A DNA stretch of 64,000 nucleotides, taken from assembly GCF_000814005.1 (NCBI RefSeq), contig NZ_JWLK01000006.1, positions 310,001 to 374,000 on the forward strand. The letters are read 5' to 3'. Both the position numbers and the translations under genes were made by a program. The notes below the pieces were generated by a model, which worked only from the letters and a program-made list of their open reading frames with translations, did no database searches and was not told the origin of the DNA. How positions within the stretch are numbered: the stretch's first letter is position 1; each line of letters opens with the position of its first letter. This DNA is from Ruegeria sp. ANG-S4. Lineage in GTDB: Bacteria; Pseudomonadota; Alphaproteobacteria; Rhodobacterales; Rhodobacteraceae. Of this stretch, positions 18,600 through 29,445 are shown in pieces.

Positions 18600-19061
18600 A
18601 TGACCTTCAAATTCAAACTTTTGCCCTCGCTGGCTCTTGCCGCATTTGCGACAACCGCATTCGCCGATAGTGCGATCAAAGTGGATGATGCTTACGCTCG
18701 ATCAACGGGAAAGCATGCCAAAGCCGGCGCAGCATTCATGATGATCGTCAACTCTGGCGACTCGGATGACCGCCTGATCGGGGCGACTTCGGACGTGGCC
18801 GGTCGGGTTGAGTTGCACACGCACGAGGTGGACGACAACGGCGTCGCCAAGATGATCCACGTCGAAGAAGGTTTCGTGATCCCGGCGGGGGCCACCTACA
18901 CGCTGGAACGGGGTGGCGATCACGTGATGTTCATGGGGTTGAATCAGCCTTTCGAGCAAGATCAGAAGATCCCTGTGACCCTTATTTTCGAACAGGCCGG
19001 TGAGGTCGAGATTGAAGTGCCGGTCGATCTGGACCGCAAGGGCGGCGCGCACTCGCACTGA
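18600..19061 (+). CDS. Copper chaperone PCuAC family protein
   Basis: The periplasmic protein has 153 residues with a signal peptide ending near AFADS. The Cu(I) site H-(M)x10-M-x21-H-x-M is represented by HTHEVDDNGVAKM, then IHVEEGFVIPAG, and DHVMFMGL. PCuAC proteins deliver copper to cytochrome oxidase, usually with a Sco partner (none is seen here). The C-terminus GGAHSH is a His-rich tail. It follows the DUF2946-like gene in the same unit. Confidence 0.9.
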   Translation: MTFKFKLLPSLALAAFATTAFADSAIKVDDAYARSTGKHAKAGAAFMMIVNSGDSDDRLIGATSDVAGRVELHTHEVDDNGVAKMIHVEEGFVIPAGATYTLERGGDHVMFMGLNQPFEQDQKIPVTLIFEQAGEVEIEVPVDLDRKGGAHSH

Positions 19062-19105
19062 CGCTCGCCTGTCTTCGGGCCGCTTTGCGGCCGTCATCCA
19101 TGCGA

Positions 19106-19127
19106 CAGACCGGGGTGCCCCGGTCTG
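19106..19127. terminator. Strong hairpin between convergent genes
   Basis: A near-perfect 22-base palindrome (CAGACCGGGG against CCCCGGTCTG) lies between the ends of the PCuAC and HdeD genes. A smaller GGCCGC/GCGGCC hairpin precedes it. There is no T-run on either side, so it may act as a bidirectional block or an mRNA end protector. Confidence 0.45.
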
Positions 19128-19144
19128 AGCCGCATCTCACAAGG

Positions 19145-19753
19145 TCAGCGATTGATTGTTTTCATCCCGACCTTGTCACCCGCTTTTTTGAAGCGAGACG
19201 TCAGCCAGAACATGACCACGGCCATCGCCAGAGCAGAAAAGGCGATGATCCAACCAAGGGCAAAAAGCCCGATGCCGGGCGAAAACAGCAGCACCAATCC
19301 GATTGCCAGCGCGACGAAGCCGGAATTGCGCATCGCATTTCGCTGCGTGTCCCGCTCGGGCATCTGCCGCCATGTGGCCAGCGAACCGATGCCGATGATA
19401 AAGGCCCACACGCCCAACAGAAAGAACGCCAACTTGGCCGTACCTTCGGGCCAGATCAATAGTATTAGACCGATCAGGATCGCCCCGATCCCGACGCCGC
19501 CCACCAGCCCCCGTCGGCCAAAACCCAGCAGTGTAAGGCCACCGTCCACAATCAGCAGCAGCCCAACCAGCCGCAGCAGAACAGCTATGCTTCCACTTGG
19601 CCAGAACAGGGCCGCGACGCCGACGCATGCAGCCAATATCCCTCGGATCAGGAAGGTCCACCAAAGGTCGGCCAATTGCGCACCGAGCGCATCGCGCCCC
19701 TGCATGCTGCCGTCATCCATAATCTCGCCGGTCTTGGGGTCCTGATCTGTCAT
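19145..19753 (-). CDS. HdeD/DUF308 family membrane protein
   Basis: The 202-residue protein has six short hydrophobic segments arranged in pairs, e.g. WWTFLIRGILAACVGVAALFWP, IAVLLRLVGLLLIVDGGLTLL and LAFFLLGVWAFIIGIGSL. The repeated 'RG.LA...G...LFWP' pattern is characteristic of HdeD, an acid-stress-related membrane protein in enterics; its role here is unknown. The N-terminus is a short acidic cytoplasmic stretch. It is monocistronic, convergent with the copper unit. Confidence 0.85.
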   Translation of the reverse strand: MTDQDPKTGEIMDDGSMQGRDALGAQLADLWWTFLIRGILAACVGVAALFWPSGSIAVLLRLVGLLLIVDGGLTLLGFGRRGLVGGVGIGAILIGLILLIWPEGTAKLAFFLLGVWAFIIGIGSLATWRQMPERDTQRNAMRNSGFVALAIGLVLLFSPGIGLFALGWIIAFSALAMAVVMFWLTSRFKKAGDKVGMKTINR

Positions 19754-19811
19754 CTTTCACTCTCGGTATTGTCGTCAGGCCAGCTTAGCCCAAAACGTTC
19801 CGTTTTGTCTT

Positions 19812-20519
19812 TCAGTTCTGCCGGCGTGCCCGGTTAAGCAGCTCATCCACCCAAAGCGGAACGGTTTGCGTTGCCGGGCCGAGGATCTTCCTGTCGAAAT
19901 ACGAGACACCTTCGGACGGCTCGAGATTCAACTCCACGGTTTCCGCGTCGGCGGCTGTCGCTTCGTGCACAAAAGCGGCCGCCGGATAGACCTGGCCGGA
20001 TGTTCCGATTGCAGCAAAGATCTGCGCATTGGCCAAATGATCATAGATTTCATCCATGAAATAAGGCATTTCGCCGAACCACACGACATCCGGCCGAACG
20101 GATCTTTGTCCGCAGGCCGGGCAGGTGTCAGCAGGTGTCATTTCAGGTTCTGAAACCCAACGATGTTGGCAAGTGCTGCATAGCGCACCGGCCAGTGTTC
20201 CGTGCATGTGAATGACGTCGCGCGCGCCGCCGGCCTCGTGCAGCGAGTCAACGTTTTGGGTCACGAGGATGACATCGTCGGGCCATTCGCGTTGCAGGCG
20301 GGCCAGCGCCCGGTGTGCCGCATTGGCGTCCGCGCCCGCCGCCTGGACGCGTCGCGCATTGTAAAAGCGATGCACCAGCGCCGGGTTGCGGGCGAAACCT
20401 TCGGGTGTCGCCACATCTTCGATCCGGTGTTGCGCCCACAGACCGCCCTCATCCCGAAAGGTGCCGAGACCGCTTTCAGCAGAAATTCCGGCGCCGGTCA
20501 GAATGACGATCTTTCCCAT
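19812..20519 (-). CDS. cobB: NAD-dependent protein deacylase (sirtuin, CobB type)
   Basis: The enzyme removes acyl groups from lysines using NAD+. The 235 residues include GAGISAESGLGTFRD (NAD loop, residues 10-24), TQNVDSLHEAGG, the catalytic HMHG, a zinc site CSTCQHRW / CPACG, and the Tyr/Arg substrate region ARRVQAAG typical of class III (desuccinylase-like) sirtuins. The ATG at 20519 has GGAG six bases upstream; the frame runs further upstream but overlaps the divergent phosphatase gene. Confidence 0.92.
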   Translation of the reverse strand: MGKIVILTGAGISAESGLGTFRDEGGLWAQHRIEDVATPEGFARNPALVHRFYNARRVQAAGADANAAHRALARLQREWPDDVILVTQNVDSLHEAGGARDVIHMHGTLAGALCSTCQHRWVSEPEMTPADTCPACGQRSVRPDVVWFGEMPYFMDEIYDHLANAQIFAAIGTSGQVYPAAAFVHEATAADAETVELNLEPSEGVSYFDRKILGPATQTVPLWVDELLNRARRQN

Positions 20520-20547
20520 GTCCACTCCATGCAGTACAGGTTGTGTC

Positions 20548-20997
20548 ATGACACAGCGTATCCTCTTTGTCTGTTTGGGCAATATCTGCCGTTCGCCTGC
20601 TGCAGAGGGTGTGTTTCGCGCCCGTGCGCCGCACTTGTCCACCGACAGCGCCGGAACCTCGGACTGGCACATAGGCAATCCGCCTTATGAGCCGATGCAA
20701 AAAGCCGCCCGCGCCCGCGATATCGAGCTCAGCGACCTGCGCGCGCGGCAATTCGTAGCCGAAGACTTCCACCGCTTCGACCTGATCATCGGCATGGATG
20801 CAAACAACATCGCCAATATCGAAAACCTGCGTCCTGACGGCAACGACACCCCGGTGCGCCTGCTGACCGATTTCGCCCCCGACGCCGGTGCCGACCACGT
20901 TCCCGACCCATACTACACCCGCGACTTCGGCGGCGCGCTGGATTTGATTGAAGCGGCGGTCGCCGGGCTAGAGGGGCATGTGCGGGCTCAGTCGTAA
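20548..20997 (+). CDS. Low molecular weight protein-tyrosine phosphatase
   Basis: This cytoplasmic phosphatase has 149 residues. The P-loop CLGNICRSP (C-x5-R) lies at residues 9-17, with the general acid in VPDPYYTRDFGG near the C-terminus. Length and motif order fit the family exactly. Its ATG is only 28 bases from the divergent sirtuin ATG, so the two promoters must overlap each other's leader. Confidence 0.93.
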   Translation: MTQRILFVCLGNICRSPAAEGVFRARAPHLSTDSAGTSDWHIGNPPYEPMQKAARARDIELSDLRARQFVAEDFHRFDLIIGMDANNIANIENLRPDGNDTPVRLLTDFAPDAGADHVPDPYYTRDFGGALDLIEAAVAGLEGHVRAQS

Positions 20998-21349
20998 TTT
21001 TGCCTTTCGCAATCAATCGAGGGCAATCGCTCGCTTGAGCCCAAAACCCCCGTTTGTTCAACTTCCGCAGGCCGCATTGCAATCAGCGACAGCGGCCAAA
21101 CCATCCGCCGTCTTGGTGCGAACCCTTGTGCATACGCGCATACTCGCATTTAGTGTGCAGAGTGATAGTCCGATCCTGAATGGTCATTTGAGGGAATGAT
21201 ATAAATCCTGATGCACGCACGAGGCTGTCATCGGCGCGCATATATCTCAACGCCCAATGAGTAACGGTAGCACTTCAATCCAAATGATCTAAACATATGA
21301 TCACAGGCACGTTTAGCCACCTGAATAACTCAAAGGTTAGTGACAAAAA
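20998..21349. other. Intergenic region without recognised content
   Basis: About 350 bases between the phosphatase and FkbM genes. It is less GC-rich than its surroundings towards the right end. No open frame with a ribosome site, terminator hairpin with T-run, or known RNA was seen. Confidence 0.5.
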
Positions 21350-22216
21350 ATGACTGACGAGCGCGCGATGTTCCTGCACGAAACTCTGTCACCGGAAAGA
21401 TTGACGCGGGTCGTGGATGTTGGGGCCAATCCCCTTGGCGCTACCCCATATTCAACCCTTCTGAAGAACCGCATTTGCGAGGTCTGGGGGTTCGAACCAC
21501 AGCAAGACGCATTTGCACGGCTCTCGGAAGAGCGAGGAGAAAATGAAACTTACCTTCCCTACGCGATCGGCAAAGGAGGCAGTGAGCGCCTTCATGTTTG
21601 CAAGGGAAGCGGATTCACTTCGCTATACGAGCCCAACCCCGAATTCATCAAAGTCATGGGAAGGTGGCCCAGACAAATGCAGGTCGAAGAAGTAGTGCCA
21701 ATTACCACCCATCGACTAGACGACCTGAAAGAGCTGCCAGAGTTCGATCTGCTGAAGATTGATGTGCAAGGCGGGGAACTGGATGTCTTCAGGAATGCGC
21801 GCGAAAAACTCAAGAATGCGGTCGCAGTGGTATCCGAAATCGCAATGGTGCCGCTTTACAAAGGTCAGCCTCTGCTTGACTCACAAATGAGCGAGTTGTC
21901 TGCTCAGGGCTTTCACTTCCATAAGTTTCTTTTTCTGAAGTCACTGACGGTCAAGACCCGTGCCTCATCCCGCCTGAAGATGCGCGCTATGCGCAACCAA
22001 GCCATTGATGGCGACGCCGTGTTCTTAAAACGGTTCTTCGCACTGGAGGACTCACCGACGGAAAGCTTGAAACATCTTGCGATCCTGGCGGACGCAGTGT
22101 TTCAAAGCCCCGATGTCGCACTTATGGCTCTGGAAGTGCTGGCTGATCGCGACGTCGTCAAAGAGGCTGAACTGGACGCATATGAGGCGTTAGTAGAAGC
22201 TGAATTCAGCAGGTGA
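21350..22216 (+). CDS. FkbM family methyltransferase
   Basis: This SAM-dependent methyltransferase has 288 residues. The first Rossmann motif is VVDVGANPLGATPYS (near residue 22), followed by EVWGFEPQQDAF, and LLKIDVQGGELDV near residue 138, the last being the FkbM hallmark. Members often methylate glycans or secondary metabolites; the target is unknown. No glycosyltransferase genes are adjacent. The composition is slightly less GC-rich than core neighbours, so acquisition by transfer is possible. Confidence 0.85.
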   Translation: MTDERAMFLHETLSPERLTRVVDVGANPLGATPYSTLLKNRICEVWGFEPQQDAFARLSEERGENETYLPYAIGKGGSERLHVCKGSGFTSLYEPNPEFIKVMGRWPRQMQVEEVVPITTHRLDDLKELPEFDLLKIDVQGGELDVFRNAREKLKNAVAVVSEIAMVPLYKGQPLLDSQMSELSAQGFHFHKFLFLKSLTVKTRASSRLKMRAMRNQAIDGDAVFLKRFFALEDSPTESLKHLAILADAVFQSPDVALMALEVLADRDVVKEAELDAYEALVEAEFSR

Positions 22217-22322
22217 AAACAGCCTTTATTCCAGACGAGAAAAACCTGCATTGAAGGATTTCTTGGTTCGCAGGGCGGACCACGCATAACTCAAATACAA
22301 GTGCCTAGCTGTTTACTTTCCT

Positions 22323-23267
22323 TCACCCCATCACCTTCAACTGCCCGCTCAACCACGGCAGTTGCCCGATCGCGGGGTCGACGATCTGGCTCTGCATCAG
22401 CCGCCGGATCATGTCCGCCACCTCCTGCGGCACCTGATCCGACCAGTCGGTGCGGGTCAACAGTGAGATGGTGCGGGCAAACTCTCCGAACGGGGCAGGG
22501 TGCGCCTCCAGCCCGTCATGGAACCGCGCGGCACGCATAAAGCCCAGCGGCGTGGTGATCGCCCAGCCCAGCCCCCGCGCCACCATTGCCATCAGCGCGA
22601 GGTGAGAGCCGATCTCGAACCGTTCCTCGAACTCGATCTGCTGTCGGGCGAGGTGGCTTTCGATCTGACGGCTGATCAGTTGCTCGCGCGCATAGCGCAG
22701 AAACGGCAGGTCCTGCATCGGTTGCTCGGCCCCTTTGGGCGCGACAAGGATGAACGGATCCTGCACCAGCGGATACTCGACCACGCCCTCCAGCACCTCG
22801 CCGGAATGGGCCGATACCGCCATATGCAGGCGCTGCGCCTCCAGTTCCTCGAACAGGTCCAGACTGGGCAGCGTGATCAGCTTGAACTTTGACCGCGTCA
22901 GGCTGTCGGCCAGCAACGTCGCAAGGCGTGGCGTCAGGTCATTGTCGAAGTCGTCGATCAAACCGATCGACAGCGTCGTCAGGTGCCCCAGGTCCATTAC
23001 GGTCAGTTCGCTCTGGGCCATCTGCAGTTCGGCCAGAACGGCTTCGGTCCGGGCCAGAAAGCTGCGACCGGCCTGAGTCAGCCGCATTGGGCGGCGGCCG
23101 TGATCCACCAGCTCTGTACCCAAGGCGTTTTCCAGGTTGCGCAACTGCTGCGAGACAGAGGGCTGACTCAGCCCCGTGACTTCGGCAGCTTGCGCCACCG
23201 ATCCCGTTCGCGCCAGCGCCTCGAACACTTCGAGCCCGCGCAGGGTCAGCCCTTTCATAACCATCAT
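22323..23267 (-). CDS. LysR family transcriptional regulator
   Basis: The protein has 314 residues. The N-terminal winged helix is LRGLEVFEALARTGSVAQAAEVTGLSQPSVSQQLRNLE (positions about 8-45), clearly LysR type, followed by a substrate-binding domain (residues 95-300) of unknown ligand. The ATG at 23267 has AAAGG five bases upstream; a GTG at 23273 and ATGs at 23264 and 23258 are near alternatives. Its regulated gene is not evident: no divergent partner lies immediately upstream. Confidence 0.9.
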   Translation of the reverse strand: MMVMKGLTLRGLEVFEALARTGSVAQAAEVTGLSQPSVSQQLRNLENALGTELVDHGRRPMRLTQAGRSFLARTEAVLAELQMAQSELTVMDLGHLTTLSIGLIDDFDNDLTPRLATLLADSLTRSKFKLITLPSLDLFEELEAQRLHMAVSAHSGEVLEGVVEYPLVQDPFILVAPKGAEQPMQDLPFLRYAREQLISRQIESHLARQQIEFEERFEIGSHLALMAMVARGLGWAITTPLGFMRAARFHDGLEAHPAPFGEFARTISLLTRTDWSDQVPQEVADMIRRLMQSQIVDPAIGQLPWLSGQLKVMG

Positions 23268-23331
23268 GCACACCTTTCGCTGCGCCTTTTCTGAGGCGCG
23301 GCATGAGGCAGGTCAAGGACTGTCCGAAGGG

Positions 23332-23643
23332 TTAGCTGCAGATTGCCTGCGCCATCTGACCAAAGTTCTGATACCGATCCCAGAGCGCGTCATCACGTTC
23401 GGTCTTTGACATCTTCAATTCTTGCGCCTGATGCGGATCGGTGAACCATTTGGCAACGGTTTTCTGATCGCTGCGGGTCAACGCCTGATTGGCAACGCGC
23501 TGAATGCAGGTGCAGCGATCCCGCGTGGCGGCGGATCGGTCCGACGCCAGACATGCCCGTTTGATCTGCGCGGCCTCAACCTGCGCCGACGAAATCGCAG
23601 CCATCGACGTGGCGCAAAATGCGATTAAGAGGAACTGTTTCAT
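23332..23643 (-). CDS. Small secreted protein of unknown function
   Basis: The precursor has 103 residues with a clear signal peptide (MKQFLLIAFCATSMAAISSAQVEA). Four Cys in the mature part (ACLAS, RCTCIQ, AICS) could form disulfides. I recognise the pattern as a conserved Roseobacter hypothetical but know no function. The start is one base after the stop of the Hint-domain gene, so the two are probably co-transcribed. Confidence 0.75.
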   Translation of the reverse strand: MKQFLLIAFCATSMAAISSAQVEAAQIKRACLASDRSAATRDRCTCIQRVANQALTRSDQKTVAKWFTDPHQAQELKMSKTERDDALWDRYQNFGQMAQAICS

Positions 23644-23644
23644 G

Positions 23645-24745
23645 CTAATGCCTCGTTTTGCCTGCCCGGAGGGATCTTGCGCCCCTCTCGGTCTGCGGCA
23701 GAGTATGAATCAAAGTGGAATCCGGATCAATACGCAAGATTTCAAGTAAAAGTGTTACGGCTTCCCGTCGCTTGAGGGTCAATCTTGCAACCATCATCGG
23801 TCGGTCTGCAAAGCGGTGCACATCCGGAAAGAACAGCGCGTCCGGGTTGCCCTCAGGTCTTTGATTTTGAAGGAACATGCTTTCCGACTCGATGCCGTTG
23901 GCCCGTATGATGCTGTGCTGGTCCAACAGGACATGATAATACTGCGCGGATTTCACATCAGACAGTTTGGCAAGCCCGGCATCCACAAAACTGATTGCGG
24001 GAACAAACACCTCTTTGGCACCAAACAGAAGTTCTGCGGCCGGATGGGAAACCAATATCTTGTGCTGTTGGGAGACGCTCAGCTTTTGCGTCCCGCCAAG
24101 CCTGCCTTGGGGCAGCTCAACCGGTTTGAACGAAGCGCTGGCGATGACGTCCTGCGATCCGACCCATCTGACAGGCAAATAGCCGTCATCCTTGGTCCAT
24201 ATCTCGTCACCCGCTTGCAGTGTTTCGATCGGAACTTGACCTTTGGCGGTTTCAACAAGCGTTCCACGGCAAAAGCAGATCGGGCTTGCATAATCTGAGG
24301 ATTCAAAACTCGGCCCCTCCTGCGTGCTGACAACGGTCAGCGGCACGCCCGAAGGTGGAAAGCCGCCGGGACCACCGATAAAAGCGATGCCTTCGACGGT
24401 TGCGTAAGCCGGTGAAGAGTTATTGACGTTGAACGCAACCGCCTGCCACGTATTGGTCCCGTCCGTCAGGGTGATGCCATATTCGGCCTCAACCGTTGTC
24501 CCGTCGGTGAAAAGGGTTCCGTCAATCGTCTGGTCGCCGTCCAGAAGCTGATTGCCATCATTATCCGCAAAACTGGTGTCGCTGCCCGCATCGGTAATGA
24601 ACACTTCGGTCGCGGTGCGGGAGTCGATCGTGATCGTCTCGCCAATCAGATGGATACCCGTACCCTGATTGAGGCCATCCAACCCTTGCGCGACCGAAAT
24701 GGTCAGCTGGCTTTCGCCCAATACAAAGATGGAGTAGTCAGCCAA
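23645..24745 (-). CDS. Hint-domain (Hint_2) protein
   Basis: The protein has 366 residues. The N-terminal half (1-150) is a Thr/Asp/Gly-rich beta region such as DAGSDTSFADNDGNQLLDGDQ, without a signal peptide. The Hint domain begins at CFCRGTLVETAKGQVPIE (Cys about residue 157) and continues with LQAGDEIWTKDDGYLPVRWVG and SVSQQHKILV; a late HRFADRPMM closes it. Such proteins are abundant in Roseobacters and are thought to self-process or be exported by type I secretion; this one lacks obvious RTX repeats. Function is unknown. Confidence 0.82.
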   Translation of the reverse strand: MADYSIFVLGESQLTISVAQGLDGLNQGTGIHLIGETITIDSRTATEVFITDAGSDTSFADNDGNQLLDGDQTIDGTLFTDGTTVEAEYGITLTDGTNTWQAVAFNVNNSSPAYATVEGIAFIGGPGGFPPSGVPLTVVSTQEGPSFESSDYASPICFCRGTLVETAKGQVPIETLQAGDEIWTKDDGYLPVRWVGSQDVIASASFKPVELPQGRLGGTQKLSVSQQHKILVSHPAAELLFGAKEVFVPAISFVDAGLAKLSDVKSAQYYHVLLDQHSIIRANGIESESMFLQNQRPEGNPDALFFPDVHRFADRPMMVARLTLKRREAVTLLLEILRIDPDSTLIHTLPQTERGARSLRAGKTRH

Positions 24746-24982
24746 CGGATATCTGCTCTCTGATTTCTATCTGGATCAGTCGGTGCCAGCATCCTATCCA
24801 ATTGCCAAAATCACGTAAATGCTGGCCGAAAAAAAGCGACGCGGGCGGCCCTTTTTGCAACGCTTGGCTGCGGGATGGGGAGCGCGGATACCGTTCCAGC
24901 TTGAGCAGACACGCGATCAATCGCGCAGAGCGCAAAAGTGACAGCACGCCTCATCACTCCCGCCGTCCTCCGCACCCCGTAG

Positions 24983-25000
24983 GCCGGGCTTCAGCCCGGC
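24983..25000. repeat. REP-like palindrome, copy 1
   Basis: GCCGGGCTTCAGCCCGGC is a perfect hairpin preceded by CCCCGTAG. A sister copy (GGCGGGCTTCAGCCCGCC, preceded by ACCGTAG) is at 29303-29320. The two bracket the lepA region with its accessory genes. Confidence 0.7.
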
Positions 25001-25005
25001 ACTGG

Positions 25006-26124
25006 TCAGGGCAGGTAAGGCAACCAGTCTTCGATGGCTTTGATTAGCTTGTCGAGTGCATAGTAACCGCCCACCAACAGCCCACCTTGCTTAATCGCAG
25101 TTGCGATAGCCGTATCCACTGCAAGATCGGCCTTGCGTCCTAACCATTTTGTGAGCACCAAACATCCAGCCATTAGCTTTTTGAGAACTGCTTCAATCCG
25201 CTCGCGAGCTGGTTTCTCCTCTTCCAAAGCGCTTGAGAGCTCTTGTTCAGCTTCCCAAATCAATGTGATCGCGCCCGACAAACGTTCATCTTCGATGCGC
25301 TCAGGAGGGTTGTTCCCTCCGATGCCGTAGCGGGCAGTGGCTTGAACAATTAGACCACTTTTTAGGTCTGATAGTGCTCTCTCTACCGCCAATCGCTTGC
25401 GTATTTGTTCGATTTCGCGAGCTATGGCTTCTGCTCCTTCGTCCCAGATTGCTTCCGGTATTTGGGAAACATGGTACTCAAGTACCTCTTCGACCGGATC
25501 ACCAGTTAAATAGCCTTGGTACCATTCATTCCAAAACTCCCATTTCCTCGGATCGGAGGTAAAGAAGCTGAGCAAGCTACTTACCTCTAGATCAATGTGT
25601 TCTGGCAGTTTTGCCCAAAGCGGTCGTCTGCGAAGGTTCTCCGCATTTTGATGTGTACTAAGGAACTCCAAGTCAGTCAGTAAGTTACCTTCGTCCACCG
25701 AATTGTTTGGCACAAGCTGCCCATCTCGAAGATCAATAAATATGTCTTTGTCGCCGTCCTCCAAGTCGAGGTTCTTAACCCAAACGCATTCATATATTTG
25801 TGTTTCAGCGCTGTGCACGGCACGAAATTCAATCTCTCGGCTATGGCCAGCGAAGGAAATTTCCCAATCGTCCGCGTTATACCCCCAGCTCATTTCGGCA
25901 GTTCGGAAACTTGGCCCACCTTCCGCGCTCACGTTAATTGCAAATCTAAAAGCACTTAAAATTTTGTCCTCGCTCAGTGAATTATGATCAGTTGCAACAA
26001 GAAATAATGATCGTAAAAAAACGCGTGCTGTCGCTACCTTGTTTTGCTCGGTTCTTAGAGAATGGATTAACTTGGCTTCGCGCTCAAAATTAAGCTGCAA
26101 CGAAAACTCTCCCCGCTTGACCAA
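25006..26124 (-). CDS. Unknown accessory protein with GGNNPPE motif
   Basis: The protein has 372 residues and I recognise no named family. Residues 1-150 look beta-rich and globular ([18 protein letters not shown]). About 190-260 are helical ([36 protein letters not shown]). [16 protein letters not shown] segment follows near residue 272; I have seen GxNNPPE segments in other alphaproteobacterial accessory proteins. The C-terminus has a hydrophobic helix pair ([26 protein letters not shown]). The codons are clearly AT-richer than lepA. It lies between a REP-like palindrome and lepA, divergent from lepA by 29 bases. The pattern suggests a laterally acquired gene; a defence role is only a guess. 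Confidence 0.75.
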   Translation of the reverse strand: MVKRGEFSLQLNFEREAKLIHSLRTEQNKVATARVFLRSLFLVATDHNSLSEDKILSAFRFAINVSAEGGPSFRTAEMSWGYNADDWEISFAGHSREIEFRAVHSAETQIYECVWVKNLDLEDGDKDIFIDLRDGQLVPNNSVDEGNLLTDLEFLSTHQNAENLRRRPLWAKLPEHIDLEVSSLLSFFTSDPRKWEFWNEWYQGYLTGDPVEEVLEYHVSQIPEAIWDEGAEAIAREIEQIRKRLAVERALSDLKSGLIVQATARYGIGGNNPPERIEDERLSGAITLIWEAEQELSSALEEEKPARERIEAVLKKLMAGCLVLTKWLGRKADLAVDTAIATAIKQGGLLVGGYYALDKLIKAIEDWLPYLP

Positions 26125-26153
26125 CCCACGATTCCTCTACATATCCCCAACCC

Positions 26154-27953
<1,800 letters not shown>

Positions 27954-28091
27954 AGGCTGTCCTTCTTTGATGTACATCGAAATTGCTCAATGGCCTGTAT
28001 ATTGCGCAGCGCCTAAATTGATAAAAAATACTGAAGAAAATTTAGAGTATTCGCGCTCGACTTTATTATGCGAAGACAAGGAGCGATTTAA

Positions 28092-28952
28092 GTGTTGGAA
28101 CCACATCCGGAATGGCTCTACCGATATAGACCAAATGGAACTTCCTACTTTGAAGATGAAATTGAAAAAGCTCTACAGGGAAAAGTATTTCTTAGCTCCG
28201 TTGGTAATTTAAACGATCCTTTTGATTTTAGGCCTAGTTACGAACCCTCCGACCTCAAAGATGTGTACAAACTCTTAAAGAAAATACACGGGCGAAAGCC
28301 GTCTATTTCGCGCAAACGGGTGGAGAGAATAGCTAAGAGACCTCTTTCCCGTGCTGAATATCGCCGATATTCAAAAAGGCTTCGCCCCAGTGTCTTGCTG
28401 GCTAAGGCTGAAATCGTTACCGGCCAAAAAATAATCCAAGATCAAGGCCGTTTCGGTCGCCTCGCTTGTTTCTCCGAAGAGAAACAGAATATTCCAATGT
28501 GGGCTCACTATGCGAACGATCACAAGGGAGTTTGCCTAGTATATCGGCTAAGCTCAGAATTAGTAGACTATGTAAACGATATCGCGCCATTTAAAGTTAA
28601 GTATCAAGATGTTAGACCAGTGTTAAGTACGCTTGATCTAATGCGCTTTGCAAACAAATTTGCTGGTAAACTTGAGGATTCAATGACTCCTGAAAAGGTT
28701 ATGGAGGCGGTCTATCTGCGCAAAAGCAAGCACTGGTCATACGAAAAAGAGTGGCGATTATTTGATTCTTCATATGATGACCCAAAATACCATTACGTGC
28801 CTTCGCTAGAATTACAGAGTGTTATCGTCGGCTTGCGGGCAGAAGAAGAAACTGTTCGAACCGTTCAGGAAATCGTGAATTCGCGAGTTGAAGTTCTAAA
28901 ACTGACTGTGTCCAAAGATAAATTTGGGTTTGACGAAGTGGAGATCTCGTAG
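28092..28952 (+). CDS. DUF2971 family protein
   Basis: The protein has 286 residues with a GTG start preceded by AAGGAG. The family pattern is clear: LYRYRPNGTSYFEDEI at the N-terminus, VGNLNDPFDF, RLACFSEEKQNIPMWAHYANDHKGVCLVYR in the middle, and YLRKSKHWSYEKEWRLF. DUF2971 proteins are widespread accessory genes, sometimes in defence or mobile regions; biochemical function is not established. Composition is AT-rich compared with lepA, which ends 138 bases upstream, so lateral acquisition is likely. Confidence 0.85.
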   Translation: MLEPHPEWLYRYRPNGTSYFEDEIEKALQGKVFLSSVGNLNDPFDFRPSYEPSDLKDVYKLLKKIHGRKPSISRKRVERIAKRPLSRAEYRRYSKRLRPSVLLAKAEIVTGQKIIQDQGRFGRLACFSEEKQNIPMWAHYANDHKGVCLVYRLSSELVDYVNDIAPFKVKYQDVRPVLSTLDLMRFANKFAGKLEDSMTPEKVMEAVYLRKSKHWSYEKEWRLFDSSYDDPKYHYVPSLELQSVIVGLRAEEETVRTVQEIVNSRVEVLKLTVSKDKFGFDEVEIS

Positions 28953-29060
28953 TCTGAGGCATTGCTATTTAGGTCAGTTTTTTTGTCACTTGGTCCGTCC
29001 CGCCCGGCGGCACCGCCGGGCCGCGCCGACCCGCCCCCATGGGGCGGCGCGTTTGCACCA

Positions 29061-29128
29061 CCCCTCGGGTCGGTCGCGGCCCTCCGTTCTGCTGATCAAC
29101 CGTTGCAAGCGCATTTGCGCCCCGGGGC
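29061..29128. repeat. 68-base direct repeat, copy A
   Basis: Copy A matches copy B (29184-29251) at a constant offset of 123 bases with only a few mismatches. Each copy contains GGTCGGTCGCGGCCCTCCGT, then a TGATCAA- or TCATCAA-type segment, and ends GCGCCCCGGGGC. Confidence 0.85.
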
Positions 29129-29183
29129 TCCGCCCGTTCGGCCCTGAAACGATCCACTGGACCGTTTCCAAGACGGGCCTCAC

Positions 29184-29251
29184 CCCCTCAGGTCGGTCGC
29201 GGCCCTCCGTTCTGCTCATCAAACGATGCAAGCGCATTTGCGCCCCGGGGC
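29184..29251. repeat. 68-base direct repeat, copy B
   Basis: This is the second copy of the repeat at 29061-29128. The 55 bases between the copies contain unrelated sequence. The unit looks like a dispersed intergenic repeat of this genus. Confidence 0.85.
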
Positions 29252-29302
29252 GGCGCCGTTTGACCTTCTTCCAAGAAAACGACCATTCACCAAACACCGT
29301 AG

Positions 29303-29445
29303 GGCGGGCTTCAGCCCGCCAATCGCTCGACCAAACCCAACGCGCATGGATCGGATGGGTGGGATGGTGGGTTGGAAACCCACCCTACGTAGGATGGGTT
29401 TTTAACCCATCATGTGAACACTCGGGTGGCGGGCTGACGCCCGCC
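29303..29445. repeat. Cluster of four REP-like palindromes
   Basis: Hairpins are at 29303-29320 (GGCGGGCT-TC-AGCCCGCC), about 29366-29384 (GGTGGGTT against ACCCACC), 29393-29411 (GATGGGTT against AACCCATC) and 29428-29445 (GGCGGGC against GCCCGCC). The first is the sister of the copy at 24983. Confidence 0.8.

Noticed and set aside
28986..29297. Minus-strand frame with repeated SRTEGRDRPEG
   Set aside because: It is the translation of two copies of the 68-base intergenic repeat, not a repeat protein.
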